A model generated the notes under the pieces. The model did no database searches, was not told where the DNA came from, and saw nothing but the letters and a program-made list of their open reading frames with translations. The position numbers were made by a program, and so were the translations under genes. Positions 33,227-41,914 of a stretch of 64,000 nt of DNA are shown one piece after another (position 1 is the stretch's first letter; every line of letters starts with the position of its first letter). Origin of the DNA: Verticiella sediminum (GTDB taxonomy: Bacteria > Pseudomonadota > Gammaproteobacteria > Burkholderiales > Burkholderiaceae_B); assembly GCF_007558815.1 (NCBI RefSeq), contig NZ_VLTJ01000004.1:157216-221215 (forward strand), given 5' to 3'.

Positions 33227-34135
33227 GTGATCAAGGATCTCGCCTGGTTCGGCAAGGCCGTGGAAATGGCCAGCCTGCATGCGGCTGCGGACGCGCTGGG
33301 CATATCCCAGCCGGCGCTGTCCAAGGCCATACGCCGGCTCGAAGCCGAGTTCGGGGTTCGCCTGCTCGAGCGCACGCCCCGCGGCGTGGCGCCCACCCCC
33401 ATCGGCGAAGCGCTGTACCAGCGCGCGCGCCTGCTGGGCGGCTGGGTGCACGACACCCGGGTGCTGGTGCACGATCTCAAGACCGGCCAATCCGGCGAAC
33501 TGCGCGTGGGCGTGGTGCCGGCGCTGGTGGAGTCGGTGCTCACGCCCGTCCTGGGCGAGTTCCTGGCCGAAGGCTCGGCCATCCGTTTTCACACCAGCGT
33601 TCAATTGAGCGCCGTGCTGCTGCAGCAGCTCGAGGCCGGCGCTCTGGACGTCGCCATCGCCGCCGTCAATCCCGAGCGGCCCTCGTCCGCCCTGGCCAGC
33701 ACGGTGCTGGGCACGCAAAGCTCGCACGTCGTGGCGCGGCTGGGGCACCCGTTGCAAGGCCGCCGGTTCACGCTGGGCGATCTGGCCGCGCAGCCCTGGG
33801 TTCTGCCGCCCGCCAATATTTCCCTGCGGGCCTGGGTGGATGCGCTGTTCGTGAACGCCGGGATCGCGTCGTCGCCCGCCTTCGTGCACACCGATGCCAC
33901 GCCCGCCGTCTTCGCCGAGCTCTTGCGGCGCACCGACGCGCTGACGGTCATGGCAAACGATTCCCTGGCCTCCTCGCATGGCAAGGGGCTGCGGCCGTTG
34001 CCGCTGCCGGCGCCGCACTGGACTTTGCAACTGGGCCTGTTCTGGCGCCGCAGCGCCTACTTCTCCGCCACCATGTCGGTGTTTCGCGAGCGCGTGATCG
34101 CCGCGTTCGCGAACCGCGGCCAGGCGAGGCACTGA
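33227..34135 (+). CDS. LysR family regulator (1)
   Basis: A 302-residue LysR regulator: winged helix at residues 1-62 (HAAADALGISQPALSKAIRR) and a periplasmic-binding-protein-like effector domain from about 88. The start is a GTG at 33227 with GGAG eight bases upstream; no ATG fits the conserved N-terminus. It is divergent from the Bug/AtuA operon, the normal layout for LysR control, and its effector may be a metabolite of that pathway. Confidence 0.9.
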   Translation: MIKDLAWFGKAVEMASLHAAADALGISQPALSKAIRRLEAEFGVRLLERTPRGVAPTPIGEALYQRARLLGGWVHDTRVLVHDLKTGQSGELRVGVVPALVESVLTPVLGEFLAEGSAIRFHTSVQLSAVLLQQLEAGALDVAIAAVNPERPSSALASTVLGTQSSHVVARLGHPLQGRRFTLGDLAAQPWVLPPANISLRAWVDALFVNAGIASSPAFVHTDATPAVFAELLRRTDALTVMANDSLASSHGKGLRPLPLPAPHWTLQLGLFWRRSAYFSATMSVFRERVIAAFANRGQARH

Positions 34136-34230
34136 TACGCGCCGCCCGGCGCTTCGGCGTTGCGCATAGCCCATCGCACAGCCCATCTTCCTTAGAATGA
34201 ACGGTTACTTCTTCTTTCTGGATCCTTCGC

Positions 34231-35199
34231 ATGTTGCTCAAGCGCCTCGGTCTCGTCCTGCTCGGCCTGTCCTGCGTGCTGCCCTTGGCGCGGGCCGCTG
34301 ATTTTCCAGCCCGTCCCATGACCGTACTCGTGGGCGGTGGCCCGGGCAGCCTGCCCGACCTGTTCGCGCGCCCGCTGGCCGACCGCCTCTCGCGGTCACT
34401 GGGCCAGCCCGTGGTGGTGGACAACAAGCCCGGCGCGGGCGGCATGATCGCGATCCAGGCGCTCAAGGCAGCGCCGGCGGACGGCCACACCCTGGCGGTC
34501 ATCACCAACGCGCACGCCGTCTGGAATCCGCACATTTTCGCCAAGCTCACCTACGATCCCAAGACCGACCTGGTGCCGGTCAGCCCGGTGGCGACGATTC
34601 CCATGGCGCTGGTGGTCAACCCCGCGCTGCCGGTCAACACCGTGCAGGAACTCTTCGACCTGGCCCGGGAAAAGCCGGGCGCGCTCAACTACGCGTCGTC
34701 GGGCAACGGCAGCCCGCCGCACGTGCTGTTCGAGATGATGCGCCGCCAGGCCGAGGCGGACATCGTGCACGTGCCGTTCAAGACCGGCACCGACGCGCTC
34801 ACCTCCGTGGCCGCGGGCGACACGCAGATCTACTTCGCCGGCACTTCGCTGGTCGCGCCCATGGTGCGAGACGGCCGGCTGCGCCTGCTGGCGGTCAGCC
34901 CGAGTGTGCCGGGCGAGCCCTTCGCCGGCGTGCCCACGCTGCAGGATGCGGGCTTCCCGGGGCTGGAGGGCGTCGTCTGGCTGGGCGTGGTGACCAACCA
35001 GGGCACCCCGGCGCAGACTGTCGAACGGCTGAACCACGCCGTCGCCGAAGCCGCGCGCGATCCGTCCATGCGACAGGCTTTCGACAGCCACGGCGCCTTG
35101 CTGCTCGAAGGCAGTGCCGCCGAGTTCGCCCAGCGCATCGAGAGCGATCGCGCCACCTGGGACCCGGTGCTCGAGAAGATGGGGTTGAACCCGGGTTGA
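34231..35199 (+). CDS. Bug-family binding protein (5)
   Basis: A 322-residue periplasmic Bug protein; signal peptide of about 22 residues ending ARA-ADFP. It deviates from its paralogues in the first ligand loop (MTVLVGGGPGSLPDLFARPL instead of the VPxxPGGxxD form), as expected when the ligand differs. It lies between LysR (1) and the M20 hydrolase on the same strand, with 121 bases before the latter, and may serve that enzyme by capturing an N-acyl amino acid-like compound. That link is inference. Confidence 0.9.
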   Translation: MLLKRLGLVLLGLSCVLPLARAADFPARPMTVLVGGGPGSLPDLFARPLADRLSRSLGQPVVVDNKPGAGGMIAIQALKAAPADGHTLAVITNAHAVWNPHIFAKLTYDPKTDLVPVSPVATIPMALVVNPALPVNTVQELFDLAREKPGALNYASSGNGSPPHVLFEMMRRQAEADIVHVPFKTGTDALTSVAAGDTQIYFAGTSLVAPMVRDGRLRLLAVSPSVPGEPFAGVPTLQDAGFPGLEGVVWLGVVTNQGTPAQTVERLNHAVAEAARDPSMRQAFDSHGALLLEGSAAEFAQRIESDRATWDPVLEKMGLNPG

Positions 35200-35320
35200 T
35201 GGCGGTGTAGCGTTGCGCCGGCGGCTCATTGCCGGCACGGCATGCCGCGTGCACGAATCCGCAGCAACGGCCCCTCCGGGCACGCGTTGCCGCGCGATCA
35301 CGTAGCATAGACAGCTTGCC

Positions 35321-36532
35321 ATGACAGAACCGACCATGAACCTCATCGACGACATCGTCGCCCAGGCCGACGCCCTGCGCGCCATCCGCCGCGACATCCA
35401 CGCCCACCCCGAACTCGCCTTCGAGGAAACCCGCACGGCCGACCTGCTCGCCGAGCGCCTCACCGCCTGGGGCATCCCCATCCACCGAGGCCTGGGCGGC
35501 ACCGGCGTGGTCGGCACCATCCGCGGCATCCGGCCGGACAACGGCCGCACGGTCGGCCTGCGCGCCGACATGGACGCGCTGCCCATGACCGAGGCCAACA
35601 CCTTCGCGCACGCGAGCAAGCATCCGGGCAAGATGCACGCCTGCGGCCACGACGGCCACACCACCATGCTGCTGGGCGCCGCGCAGCACCTCGCCGAGCA
35701 TCGCGACTTCGCCGGCACCGTGTACGTGATCTTCCAGCCCGCCGAGGAGCAGGCCGGCGGCGCGCGCGAGATGATCCGCGACGGTTTGTTCGAACAATTC
35801 CCCATGGAGGCCGTGTTCGGCATGCACAACATGCCCGGCATCCCCGCCGGCACCATGGCGCTCTCGCCCGGGCCCGTGCTGGCGTCCAACAGCGAATTCA
35901 CCGTCACCGTCCACGGCAAGGGCGGGCATGCCGCCATGCCGCATCTCGCAGTGGACCCGATCCCCGTCGCCGCCCAGGTACTGGCCGCCTTCCAGAACAT
36001 CATCAGCCGCAACAAGAAGCCGCTGGAAGCCGCCGTGATCTCGGTCACCATGATCCACGCCGGCGACAGCGCCAACGTCATCCCGAACAGTTGCCAGATG
36101 CGCGGCACCGTGCGCGCCTACACCGCCGAGACGCTGGACCTCATCGAACGCCGCATGCGCGACGTGGCCGAACTCACCTGCCAGGCCAACGAAGCCCGCT
36201 GCGACTTCGACTTCCAGCGCATCTACCCCTCGACCATCAACCACGAAGCCGAAGCGCTCTTCGCGCGCCAGGTCATCGAAAGCATCGTCGGCCCCGAACG
36301 CCTCATCACCCAGACCCCGATCATGGCGGCCGAGGACTTCGCCTTCATGCTCGAGGCCAAGCCCGGCGCCTACGCCTTCATCGGCAACGGCGACGGCGCG
36401 CACCGCGACCATGGCCACGGCGCGGGGCCCTGCCTGGTGCACAACACCAGCTACGACTTCAACGACGAGGTGCTGCCGCTGGGGGCGACGTTCCTGGCGA
36501 AGGTGGCGCGGGCGTGGTTGGCGCGGGGGTGA
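35321..36532 (+). CDS. M20 family amidohydrolase (hippurate hydrolase-like)
   Basis: A 403-residue metal-dependent amidohydrolase of the M20D/IAA-amino-acid hydrolase type. It splits N-acyl amino acids such as hippurate. Metal and catalytic motifs: HAHPELAFEE near residue 27, MHACGHDGHTTMLLGAAQHL near 105, PAEEQAGGAREM near 140, MHNMPG near 168; a late HxHG-type segment lies near 360. No signal peptide, so cytoplasmic. The ATG at 35321 is used, but an ATG at 35336 is also possible as neither has a good ribosome binding site. Its stop overlaps the next LysR start (GTGA). Confidence 0.92.
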   Translation: MTEPTMNLIDDIVAQADALRAIRRDIHAHPELAFEETRTADLLAERLTAWGIPIHRGLGGTGVVGTIRGIRPDNGRTVGLRADMDALPMTEANTFAHASKHPGKMHACGHDGHTTMLLGAAQHLAEHRDFAGTVYVIFQPAEEQAGGAREMIRDGLFEQFPMEAVFGMHNMPGIPAGTMALSPGPVLASNSEFTVTVHGKGGHAAMPHLAVDPIPVAAQVLAAFQNIISRNKKPLEAAVISVTMIHAGDSANVIPNSCQMRGTVRAYTAETLDLIERRMRDVAELTCQANEARCDFDFQRIYPSTINHEAEALFARQVIESIVGPERLITQTPIMAAEDFAFMLEAKPGAYAFIGNGDGAHRDHGHGAGPCLVHNTSYDFNDEVLPLGATFLAKVARAWLARG

Positions 36533-37434
36533 TCAAGCTCACCATCAAGCAGCTTTATGCCGTCAAGGAGCTCGCCGCGACGAGCAGTTTCACGGTGGCG
36601 GCGGCCCATCTGCATACGACGCAGTCGAACTTGAGCACGACCATCCGGGAAGCCGAGAGCGTGCTGGGCGTGCGGCTCTTCGATCGCACGACCAAGGCCG
36701 TCAGCCTGACGGCCACCGGCCGCGAGTTCGTACGCGGCATCGACCCGTTGCTGGAAGACCTGCAGGCGCAGGTCGACAACGTGCGCTCTGTCGGCCAGCT
36801 CCGCAAGGGACGGCTGGCGGTCGGCTTCACGCCGCTGCTCGGCAGCACGTTGCTGGCGGGCCCGATCGCGCGGTTCAACCTGCTCCACCCCGACATCGAC
36901 ATACGGCTGGAGGATGCGACCACGGCGGAGCTGTTTTCGCATCTGCTGAGCCAGAACATCGAGATCGCCATCGGTACGTTCGCGGGAAAGTCCTCGGAGA
37001 TCGAGATCGAGGCGCTGTTCGACGATCCGTTGATCGTTCTTTCGCATGCTTCGCTGGATCTTCCGGACCAGGTTTCCTGGGAACTGCTCAGCAGGCAGCG
37101 GTTGGTCGGCATCGTCGACAACAGCAGCGTCGGCAAGCTGGTCAAGGAGACCTTCAAGGCCGTGTGCGCCCGCGGCGTGCAGACACTCGTCCAGTCTCAC
37201 CATTGGCTGAGCGTGATTGCGCTGACCGAATCGCTGCGGGCCGCCTGCATCGCGCCGCGCTACACCATGGCCGGGCAGCGTACAGGCAGCCTGCGGTGTT
37301 CATCGCTCGTGCAGCCCACCTTGTCGCGCCAATTGGGCATCGCCTATCTGAAGGGCAAGAGCCTGTCGCCTGCCGCCATGCAGTTCACCGAGCTGCTCAA
37401 GCGCGCTACTGCGCTGCACTTATTGACGCAGTAG
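36529..37434 (+). CDS. LysR family regulator (2)
   Basis: A 301-residue LysR regulator (recognition helix in HTTQSNLSTTIREAES; effector domain from about 90). The start is the GTG at 36529, which overlaps the amidohydrolase stop in GTGA. LysR genes are normally divergent from their targets, so co-translation with the enzyme upstream is less usual. It could also control the CoA-transferase gene 113 bases downstream. Frame upstream of the GTG is a shadow of the amidohydrolase. Confidence 0.9.
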   Translation: MIKLTIKQLYAVKELAATSSFTVAAAHLHTTQSNLSTTIREAESVLGVRLFDRTTKAVSLTATGREFVRGIDPLLEDLQAQVDNVRSVGQLRKGRLAVGFTPLLGSTLLAGPIARFNLLHPDIDIRLEDATTAELFSHLLSQNIEIAIGTFAGKSSEIEIEALFDDPLIVLSHASLDLPDQVSWELLSRQRLVGIVDNSSVGKLVKETFKAVCARGVQTLVQSHHWLSVIALTESLRAACIAPRYTMAGQRTGSLRCSSLVQPTLSRQLGIAYLKGKSLSPAAMQFTELLKRATALHLLTQ

Positions 37435-37547
37435 ATATGTAGATTTGAACTATCAATTTTCCTTATCTGCGCCGTCTTCGTAGACTTCATTCCATCCAAG
37501 GGAAGGTGCGCCGTGCAGTCGCGGCGCCCAAGAAGCGAGGTCACGTT

Positions 37548-38756
37548 TTGAACGGTCAATCCGCCATGGGCAGCGCGCTGCCGCTTTCGGGGTACACGGT
37601 ACTGGACCTTTCCGTCGCCCGGGCCGGCCCGGTGGCGGTGCGGCTGCTGGCCGACTGGGGCGCCGAGGTGATCCGCGTCGAACCGCCTCCCCGGCAGGAT
37701 CGCGGATCGGTCACGGGCAAGCGCCGTGGGCCCGACGAGCAGAACATGCACCGCAACAAGCGCAGCCTCTGCGTCGATCTGAAGACGCCCGAAGGGGCGG
37801 CCATCCTGCGTCGTCTCGTGGCCCGGTGCGATGTGGTGGTCGAGAACTTTCGCGCCGACGTCAAGCAGCGGCTGGGGCTGGAGTACGAACAACTGCGCGC
37901 GGCGAAGCCGGACATCATCCTGGCGAGCATCTCCGGCTTCGGACAGAGCGGGCCGTATGCGGACAGGCCCTGCGTGGACCAGGTCATGCAGGGTATGTGC
38001 GGGCTCATGTCGGTGACCGGGACGCCCGAGAGCGGCCCCACGCGCGTCGGGGTTGCCATTTCCGATACGACGGCGGGAATGTTCCTCGGCCAAGGCATCC
38101 TGCTCGCGCTGCTGCACCGCGAACGGACGGGACGCGGGCAGTGGGTGCATACCTCCTTGCTGGAGGCCATGCTCAACAAACTCGATTTCCAGGCCGCGCG
38201 CTACACCGTGGCCGGAGAAGTCGCAGCGCCGGAAGGCAATTTTCATCCGACGCTGGTGCCCATGGGGACCTACGAGGCCCGCGACGGCCTGGTGAACATC
38301 GCCGCGAGCACGGACCGCATGTGGCGTCATCTGTGCGAGGTCCTGGGCGCCGGCGACTTACTTGCCGCGCCCGAATATCGGGACCGTTCCGCTCGACTGG
38401 CCAACCGGACCCGGCTGAACGAAGCCTTGAATGAAGCCACGCGGCGCTTCGGCGTGCAGGAACTGGTGGAACGCCTGAACGGTGCGGGCGTGCCTTGCGG
38501 GCCGATCTACGACATCCGGGAAGCGTTCGAGAACCCGCAGACGCATCATCTGCGCATGACGCGTCCGGCGCAGCATGCGCAACTGGGTGAGCTGCCCCTG
38601 ATACGTTCGGCCATCAATCTGTCGGATTGCCCATGTCCCGAGCACTTCGCGATGCCCGCACCCGATCCCGGCGAGCATAGCGAGGAATTACTGCGTTCTC
38701 TCGGCTATGAGGCGACGACGATCGCAGCGTTGCGCGCGAAGGAGGTCATCTCCTAG
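37548..38756 (+). CDS. CaiB/BaiF family III CoA-transferase
   Basis: A 402-residue cytoplasmic CoA-transferase (formyl-CoA/carnitine-CoA type). Conserved: LDLSVARAGPVAVRLLADWGAEVIRVE at the start (quoted only in part here as LLADWGAEVIRVE), DLKTPEG, a likely nucleophilic Asp144 in CVDQVMQGM, and FHPTLVPMG. It moves CoA between carboxylic acids without ATP. Start is uncertain: the TTG at 37548 has GAGG eight bases upstream and gives the family's usual length; GTG at 37506 or ATG at 37566 are alternatives. It heads a probable operon with the next Bug and crotonase genes. Confidence 0.9.
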   Translation: MNGQSAMGSALPLSGYTVLDLSVARAGPVAVRLLADWGAEVIRVEPPPRQDRGSVTGKRRGPDEQNMHRNKRSLCVDLKTPEGAAILRRLVARCDVVVENFRADVKQRLGLEYEQLRAAKPDIILASISGFGQSGPYADRPCVDQVMQGMCGLMSVTGTPESGPTRVGVAISDTTAGMFLGQGILLALLHRERTGRGQWVHTSLLEAMLNKLDFQAARYTVAGEVAAPEGNFHPTLVPMGTYEARDGLVNIAASTDRMWRHLCEVLGAGDLLAAPEYRDRSARLANRTRLNEALNEATRRFGVQELVERLNGAGVPCGPIYDIREAFENPQTHHLRMTRPAQHAQLGELPLIRSAINLSDCPCPEHFAMPAPDPGEHSEELLRSLGYEATTIAALRAKEVIS

Positions 38757-38777
38757 CGCTGGGGCGGGCATCACCGT

Positions 38778-38828
38778 CGCAGGTGCCGGGAACGCCGGCG
38801 CCTGCGGGACGTACCGCGGCATGCCGCG
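38778..38828. terminator. Hairpins between CoA-transferase and Bug genes
   Basis: CGCAGGTGCCGG and CCGGCGCCTGCG (38778-38789 and 38795-38806, one G-T pair) form a strong stem, followed by a perfect palindrome CGCGGCATGCCGCG (38815-38828) and an A-rich run before the Bug ribosome binding site. This may attenuate transcription or protect the Bug mRNA end. Confidence 0.45.
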
Positions 38829-38850
38829 ATAAATAAAAAGGAGACGAAAC

Positions 38851-39834
38851 ATGCATCGTAGAAACGTGGTTGCCGCGCTGCTGGCCCTGTCGGCCTTGGC
38901 CGCCGGCGGCATGCCGGGTGCGAGCCAGGCAGCGTCGTACCCGGAGCGCCCGATCCGGCTGTTCGTGGGCTTTCCCCCCGGCGGCGGGGCCGACGCCGTG
39001 GCTCGCATCGTGGCGAACCGCATGTCAGAGGCGCTGGGGCAGTCGATCGTGATCGAGAACCGGCCGGGCGCGGGCACCACGCTGGCCGCCACCGCCGTTG
39101 CCAAGGCCCCGGCCGACGGCTACACCTTGTATATGGGTACGCCCATGCTGTTCGGTGTCGACAAGGTGCTCTACAAATCGGTCACTTACAGCGCGGACGA
39201 CTTCACGCCGATTACCCGCTGGACGACGGCGCCCTTGATCCTGGCCGCCAACAACGATCTGCCGGTGAAGTCGGTCACGGAACTGGTCGAGTACGCGAAG
39301 GCGAGCCCTGGCGAGCTGTTTTATGCATCGTCGGGCAATGGTGGGTCGCCGCACTTGGCCGGCCTGCTCTTTCAGCGCATGGCCGGGGTCCGCATGGAGC
39401 ATGTGCCCTTCAACGGCGGGGCGCCGGCAGTGCAGGCGATCGTCGCCAACGATGTACAACTGACCTTCGGCACCCCGCCGTCCGTCATCCCGCTCATCGA
39501 AGCCGGGCGGCTGCGTGCCCTCGGCGTAACGTCCGAGGGGCGTTCCGCGCTGTTTCCAGAGCTGCCGACGGTGGCCGAGCAGGGTGTGCCGGACTACGAG
39601 CTGTCTTTCTGGTTCGGCCTTTTCGCGCCGGCCGGTGTGTCCAAGGACATCGTGGACAGGTTGTATGCCGCCAGCGTCGAAGCCTTGAGCGATCCCGAAA
39701 TCAAGAAAAGCCTGGCCTTGTCGGGCAACGCCGTCGACTGGTCCGAATCGCCCGAGGCGTTTGGCCGTTGGGTGGTGGAACAGGGCCGATCGCATCGCCA
39801 GCTCGCCGAAGGCGCGGGCGTTGCGATCGACTGA
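38851..39834 (+). CDS. Bug-family binding protein (6)
   Basis: A 327-residue periplasmic Bug protein. Signal peptide of about 27 residues (RR start, cleavage near SQA-ASYP), then YPERPIRLFVGFPPGGGAD and PADGYTLYMG. A clear AAAAGGAGA precedes the ATG. It lies between a CoA-transferase and a crotonase gene on the same strand and is probably the uptake part of that module. The mRNA hairpins just upstream could raise its expression relative to the enzymes. Confidence 0.93.
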   Translation: MHRRNVVAALLALSALAAGGMPGASQAASYPERPIRLFVGFPPGGGADAVARIVANRMSEALGQSIVIENRPGAGTTLAATAVAKAPADGYTLYMGTPMLFGVDKVLYKSVTYSADDFTPITRWTTAPLILAANNDLPVKSVTELVEYAKASPGELFYASSGNGGSPHLAGLLFQRMAGVRMEHVPFNGGAPAVQAIVANDVQLTFGTPPSVIPLIEAGRLRALGVTSEGRSALFPELPTVAEQGVPDYELSFWFGLFAPAGVSKDIVDRLYAASVEALSDPEIKKSLALSGNAVDWSESPEAFGRWVVEQGRSHRQLAEGAGVAID

Positions 39835-39852
39835 GCGCAGGAAACCGACATC

Positions 39853-40656
39853 ATGCCGCATTCACAAGACCCTACCCACATGACCGGCCCCATCGCCGCA
39901 GGAGACGAGACGGGCCCGCCCAGGCTCGAGCTGCGCGGGCGGACCGCAACGATCACCCTGCGCCGACCCGAGGTGGCCAATCGGCTCGGGCCCGAGGAGA
40001 TCGCCGAGTTCATACGCCATATAAAGGCAGCCGACGCCGCGGGCGCGCTGGTGTTGATCATTGGCGGCACGGGCAAGTACTTCTGCAGCGGCTTCGACAT
40101 CGGCAGGATGGAGAACCGGCGGGAGGGGGCCGGTTTCGAGGCGCTGGTCGACACGCTCGAGGATTGCCGCCCCGTCACGATCGCCGCCTTGAACGGCGGC
40201 GTCTACGGCGGGGCCACCGACCTGGCATTGGCGTGCGACTTCCGCCTGGGCACGACCAGCGTCGACATGTTCATGCCCGCAGCCCGCCTCGGCCTGCACT
40301 TCTACCGACGCGGGCTCGAACGCTACGTCAGCCGGCTCGGCCTGGACACCGCCAAGCGCCTGTTCCTGACCGCCGATCGCCTGGATGCTGACGAGCTGTT
40401 GCGCTGCGGATTCCTGACCTCGCTGGTGGCGCCGGAGCAGCTTGCCCAGGCCACCGACGCCCTGGCCCGCAAGTTGGCCGGCATGGCGCCCATCCCCTTG
40501 CTGGGCATGAAAAAGCACTTGAATCGCATCGCCCGCGGCGCGCTGGACCTCCAGGAACTCGACGGCGATATCCAACGTGCGCAGCGTTCCGATGATCTAC
40601 GTGAAGGGCGCGCGGCCTGGCGGGAGAAGCGCCCGCCGGCATTTGCGGGCCGGTAG
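39853..40656 (+). CDS. Enoyl-CoA hydratase/isomerase family protein (crotonase)
   Basis: A 267-residue crotonase-fold protein acting on an acyl-CoA made by the CoA-transferase two genes upstream. The oxyanion-hole region is KYFCSGFDIG (76-84); the second signature reads GGVYGGATDLALACD, so the usual catalytic Glu is Asp123 and the GGG is GGA. The second usual Glu (in PEV/PEL) is also not seen. It may therefore be an isomerase, hydrolase or decarboxylase rather than a hydratase. AGGAA lies ten bases before the ATG at 39853; an ATG at 39880 is an alternative, as the first 20 residues look disordered. Confidence 0.85.
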   Translation: MPHSQDPTHMTGPIAAGDETGPPRLELRGRTATITLRRPEVANRLGPEEIAEFIRHIKAADAAGALVLIIGGTGKYFCSGFDIGRMENRREGAGFEALVDTLEDCRPVTIAALNGGVYGGATDLALACDFRLGTTSVDMFMPAARLGLHFYRRGLERYVSRLGLDTAKRLFLTADRLDADELLRCGFLTSLVAPEQLAQATDALARKLAGMAPIPLLGMKKHLNRIARGALDLQELDGDIQRAQRSDDLREGRAAWREKRPPAFAGR

Positions 40657-40745
40657 GTTTAAACGTGCGGCTTGATGTTGCAGTCATCACGGACGCTCCG
40701 CGACACGTAAGGGAGAGAAAGCGTGGTGCGCGTAGGCCCGCCCCC

Positions 40746-41750
40746 TCACCACGCCACGCAAATCTTCCCAAAGTGCTGCCCGCTTTCCTGATACCGGAAG
40801 GCGTCCGCCAGTTCGTCCAGGGCGAAGGTTCGGTCGATCACCGGCTTGGTCTGCATGGCGTCGATGGCGCGTACCAGGTCCTGCTGGTGGCGGCGGCTGC
40901 CGACGATCAAGCCCTGCAGCTTGACCTGCCGGGCCATCAGCACGGCGGTGGGCACGTCGCCGGCGGCGCCGGTGAGCACGCCGATGAGGGCGATATGCGC
41001 GCCGACGCGGCAGGCCTGGATCGATTGGCCGAGCGTGCGCGGGCCACCCACTTCGATCACGTGGTCAACCCCGCCGTCGGCCCACTTGCGGATGGCCTTG
41101 CCCCACTCGGGCGTGCTGCGGTAGTTGACGACGTGGTCGGCGCCCAGCGCCTTGGCGCGCTCGAGCTTCTCGTCGGACGAGGAGGTGACGACGACGGTGG
41201 CGCCCATGGCCTTGGCGTACTGCAGCGCGAAGATCGATACGCCGCCGGTGCCCAGGGCCAGCACCACGTCGCCCGCCTTGAGGTTGCCGTCCACCACCAG
41301 CGCCCGCCAGGCGGTCAGGCCGGCCGTGGTGAGGGTGGCCGCTTCGGCATGGGTGTAGCCCGAGGGCGCCTTGGTGAACCAGGTGGCGGGCGTGAGCACG
41401 CATTCGCGGGCATAGCCGTCGAGGCCGTCGCCGGGCACGCGCTTGAAGTCGCCGGCCGTGGGGCCGCCTTCCTGCCAGTCCGGAAAGAAGCACGACACCA
41501 CGTGGTCGCCCGCCTGGAATTGCGTCACGCCTTCGCCCACCGCCTCGACGACGCCGCCCGCGTCCGCCATAGGCACGAGCTCGCCCGCGGCGCGTCCCGG
41601 CGTCTTGGCGACCAGGTAGTCGTGGAAGTTGAGCGAGGTGGCGTGTACGCGCACCCGGATCTCGCCCGGCCCCGGCTGGCCGGGGTCGGCCTGGTCCACG
41701 AGGTGCAGGTTGTCCAGCCCGCCAGGGGCGCGCAGCAGCATGGTCTTCAT
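40746..41750 (-). CDS. MDR family NAD(P)-dependent alcohol dehydrogenase/quinone reductase
   Basis: A 334-residue medium-chain oxidoreductase: N-terminal GroES-like domain, then a Rossmann fold with ALGTGGVSIFALQYAKAMGA (about 162-181) and a following SSSDEKL that hints at NADPH (Ser after the second strand). The catalytic Zn ligands of true alcohol dehydrogenases are not evident (the usual early Cys is Asn in SLNFHDY), so a quinone or enoyl reductase-type activity is likely. The ATG at 41750 follows GGGAGGAACC. It is convergent with the crotonase gene and divergent from the caspase gene. Confidence 0.88.
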   Translation of the reverse strand: MKTMLLRAPGGLDNLHLVDQADPGQPGPGEIRVRVHATSLNFHDYLVAKTPGRAAGELVPMADAGGVVEAVGEGVTQFQAGDHVVSCFFPDWQEGGPTAGDFKRVPGDGLDGYARECVLTPATWFTKAPSGYTHAEAATLTTAGLTAWRALVVDGNLKAGDVVLALGTGGVSIFALQYAKAMGATVVVTSSSDEKLERAKALGADHVVNYRSTPEWGKAIRKWADGGVDHVIEVGGPRTLGQSIQACRVGAHIALIGVLTGAAGDVPTAVLMARQVKLQGLIVGSRRHQQDLVRAIDAMQTKPVIDRTFALDELADAFRYQESGQHFGKICVAW

Positions 41751-41914
41751 GGTGGTTCCTCCCGAGTGCGATGGGCCGAGTGTGCCATGAGATGCGCAAG
41801 GGCCGGAATGAATGGCGGCAGACGCTCGCGCGAGGCCGCGCTTGTCCTCATTGAATCCGTCCCGCGCCCTGCGTAACATCGTTGCCAGTGAGTCTCCTCG
41901 CCGGGAGGGTGGAC

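Noticed and set aside
31304..34186. A 960-codon minus-strand frame across AtuA, Bug and LysR genes
   Set aside because: It crosses genes in both orientations and is low-complexity Arg/Gly/Ala-rich, so it is a shadow.
34396..36108. Minus-strand frame opposite the Bug (5) and amidohydrolase genes
   Set aside because: No domain is visible; the plus-strand genes show full family signatures.
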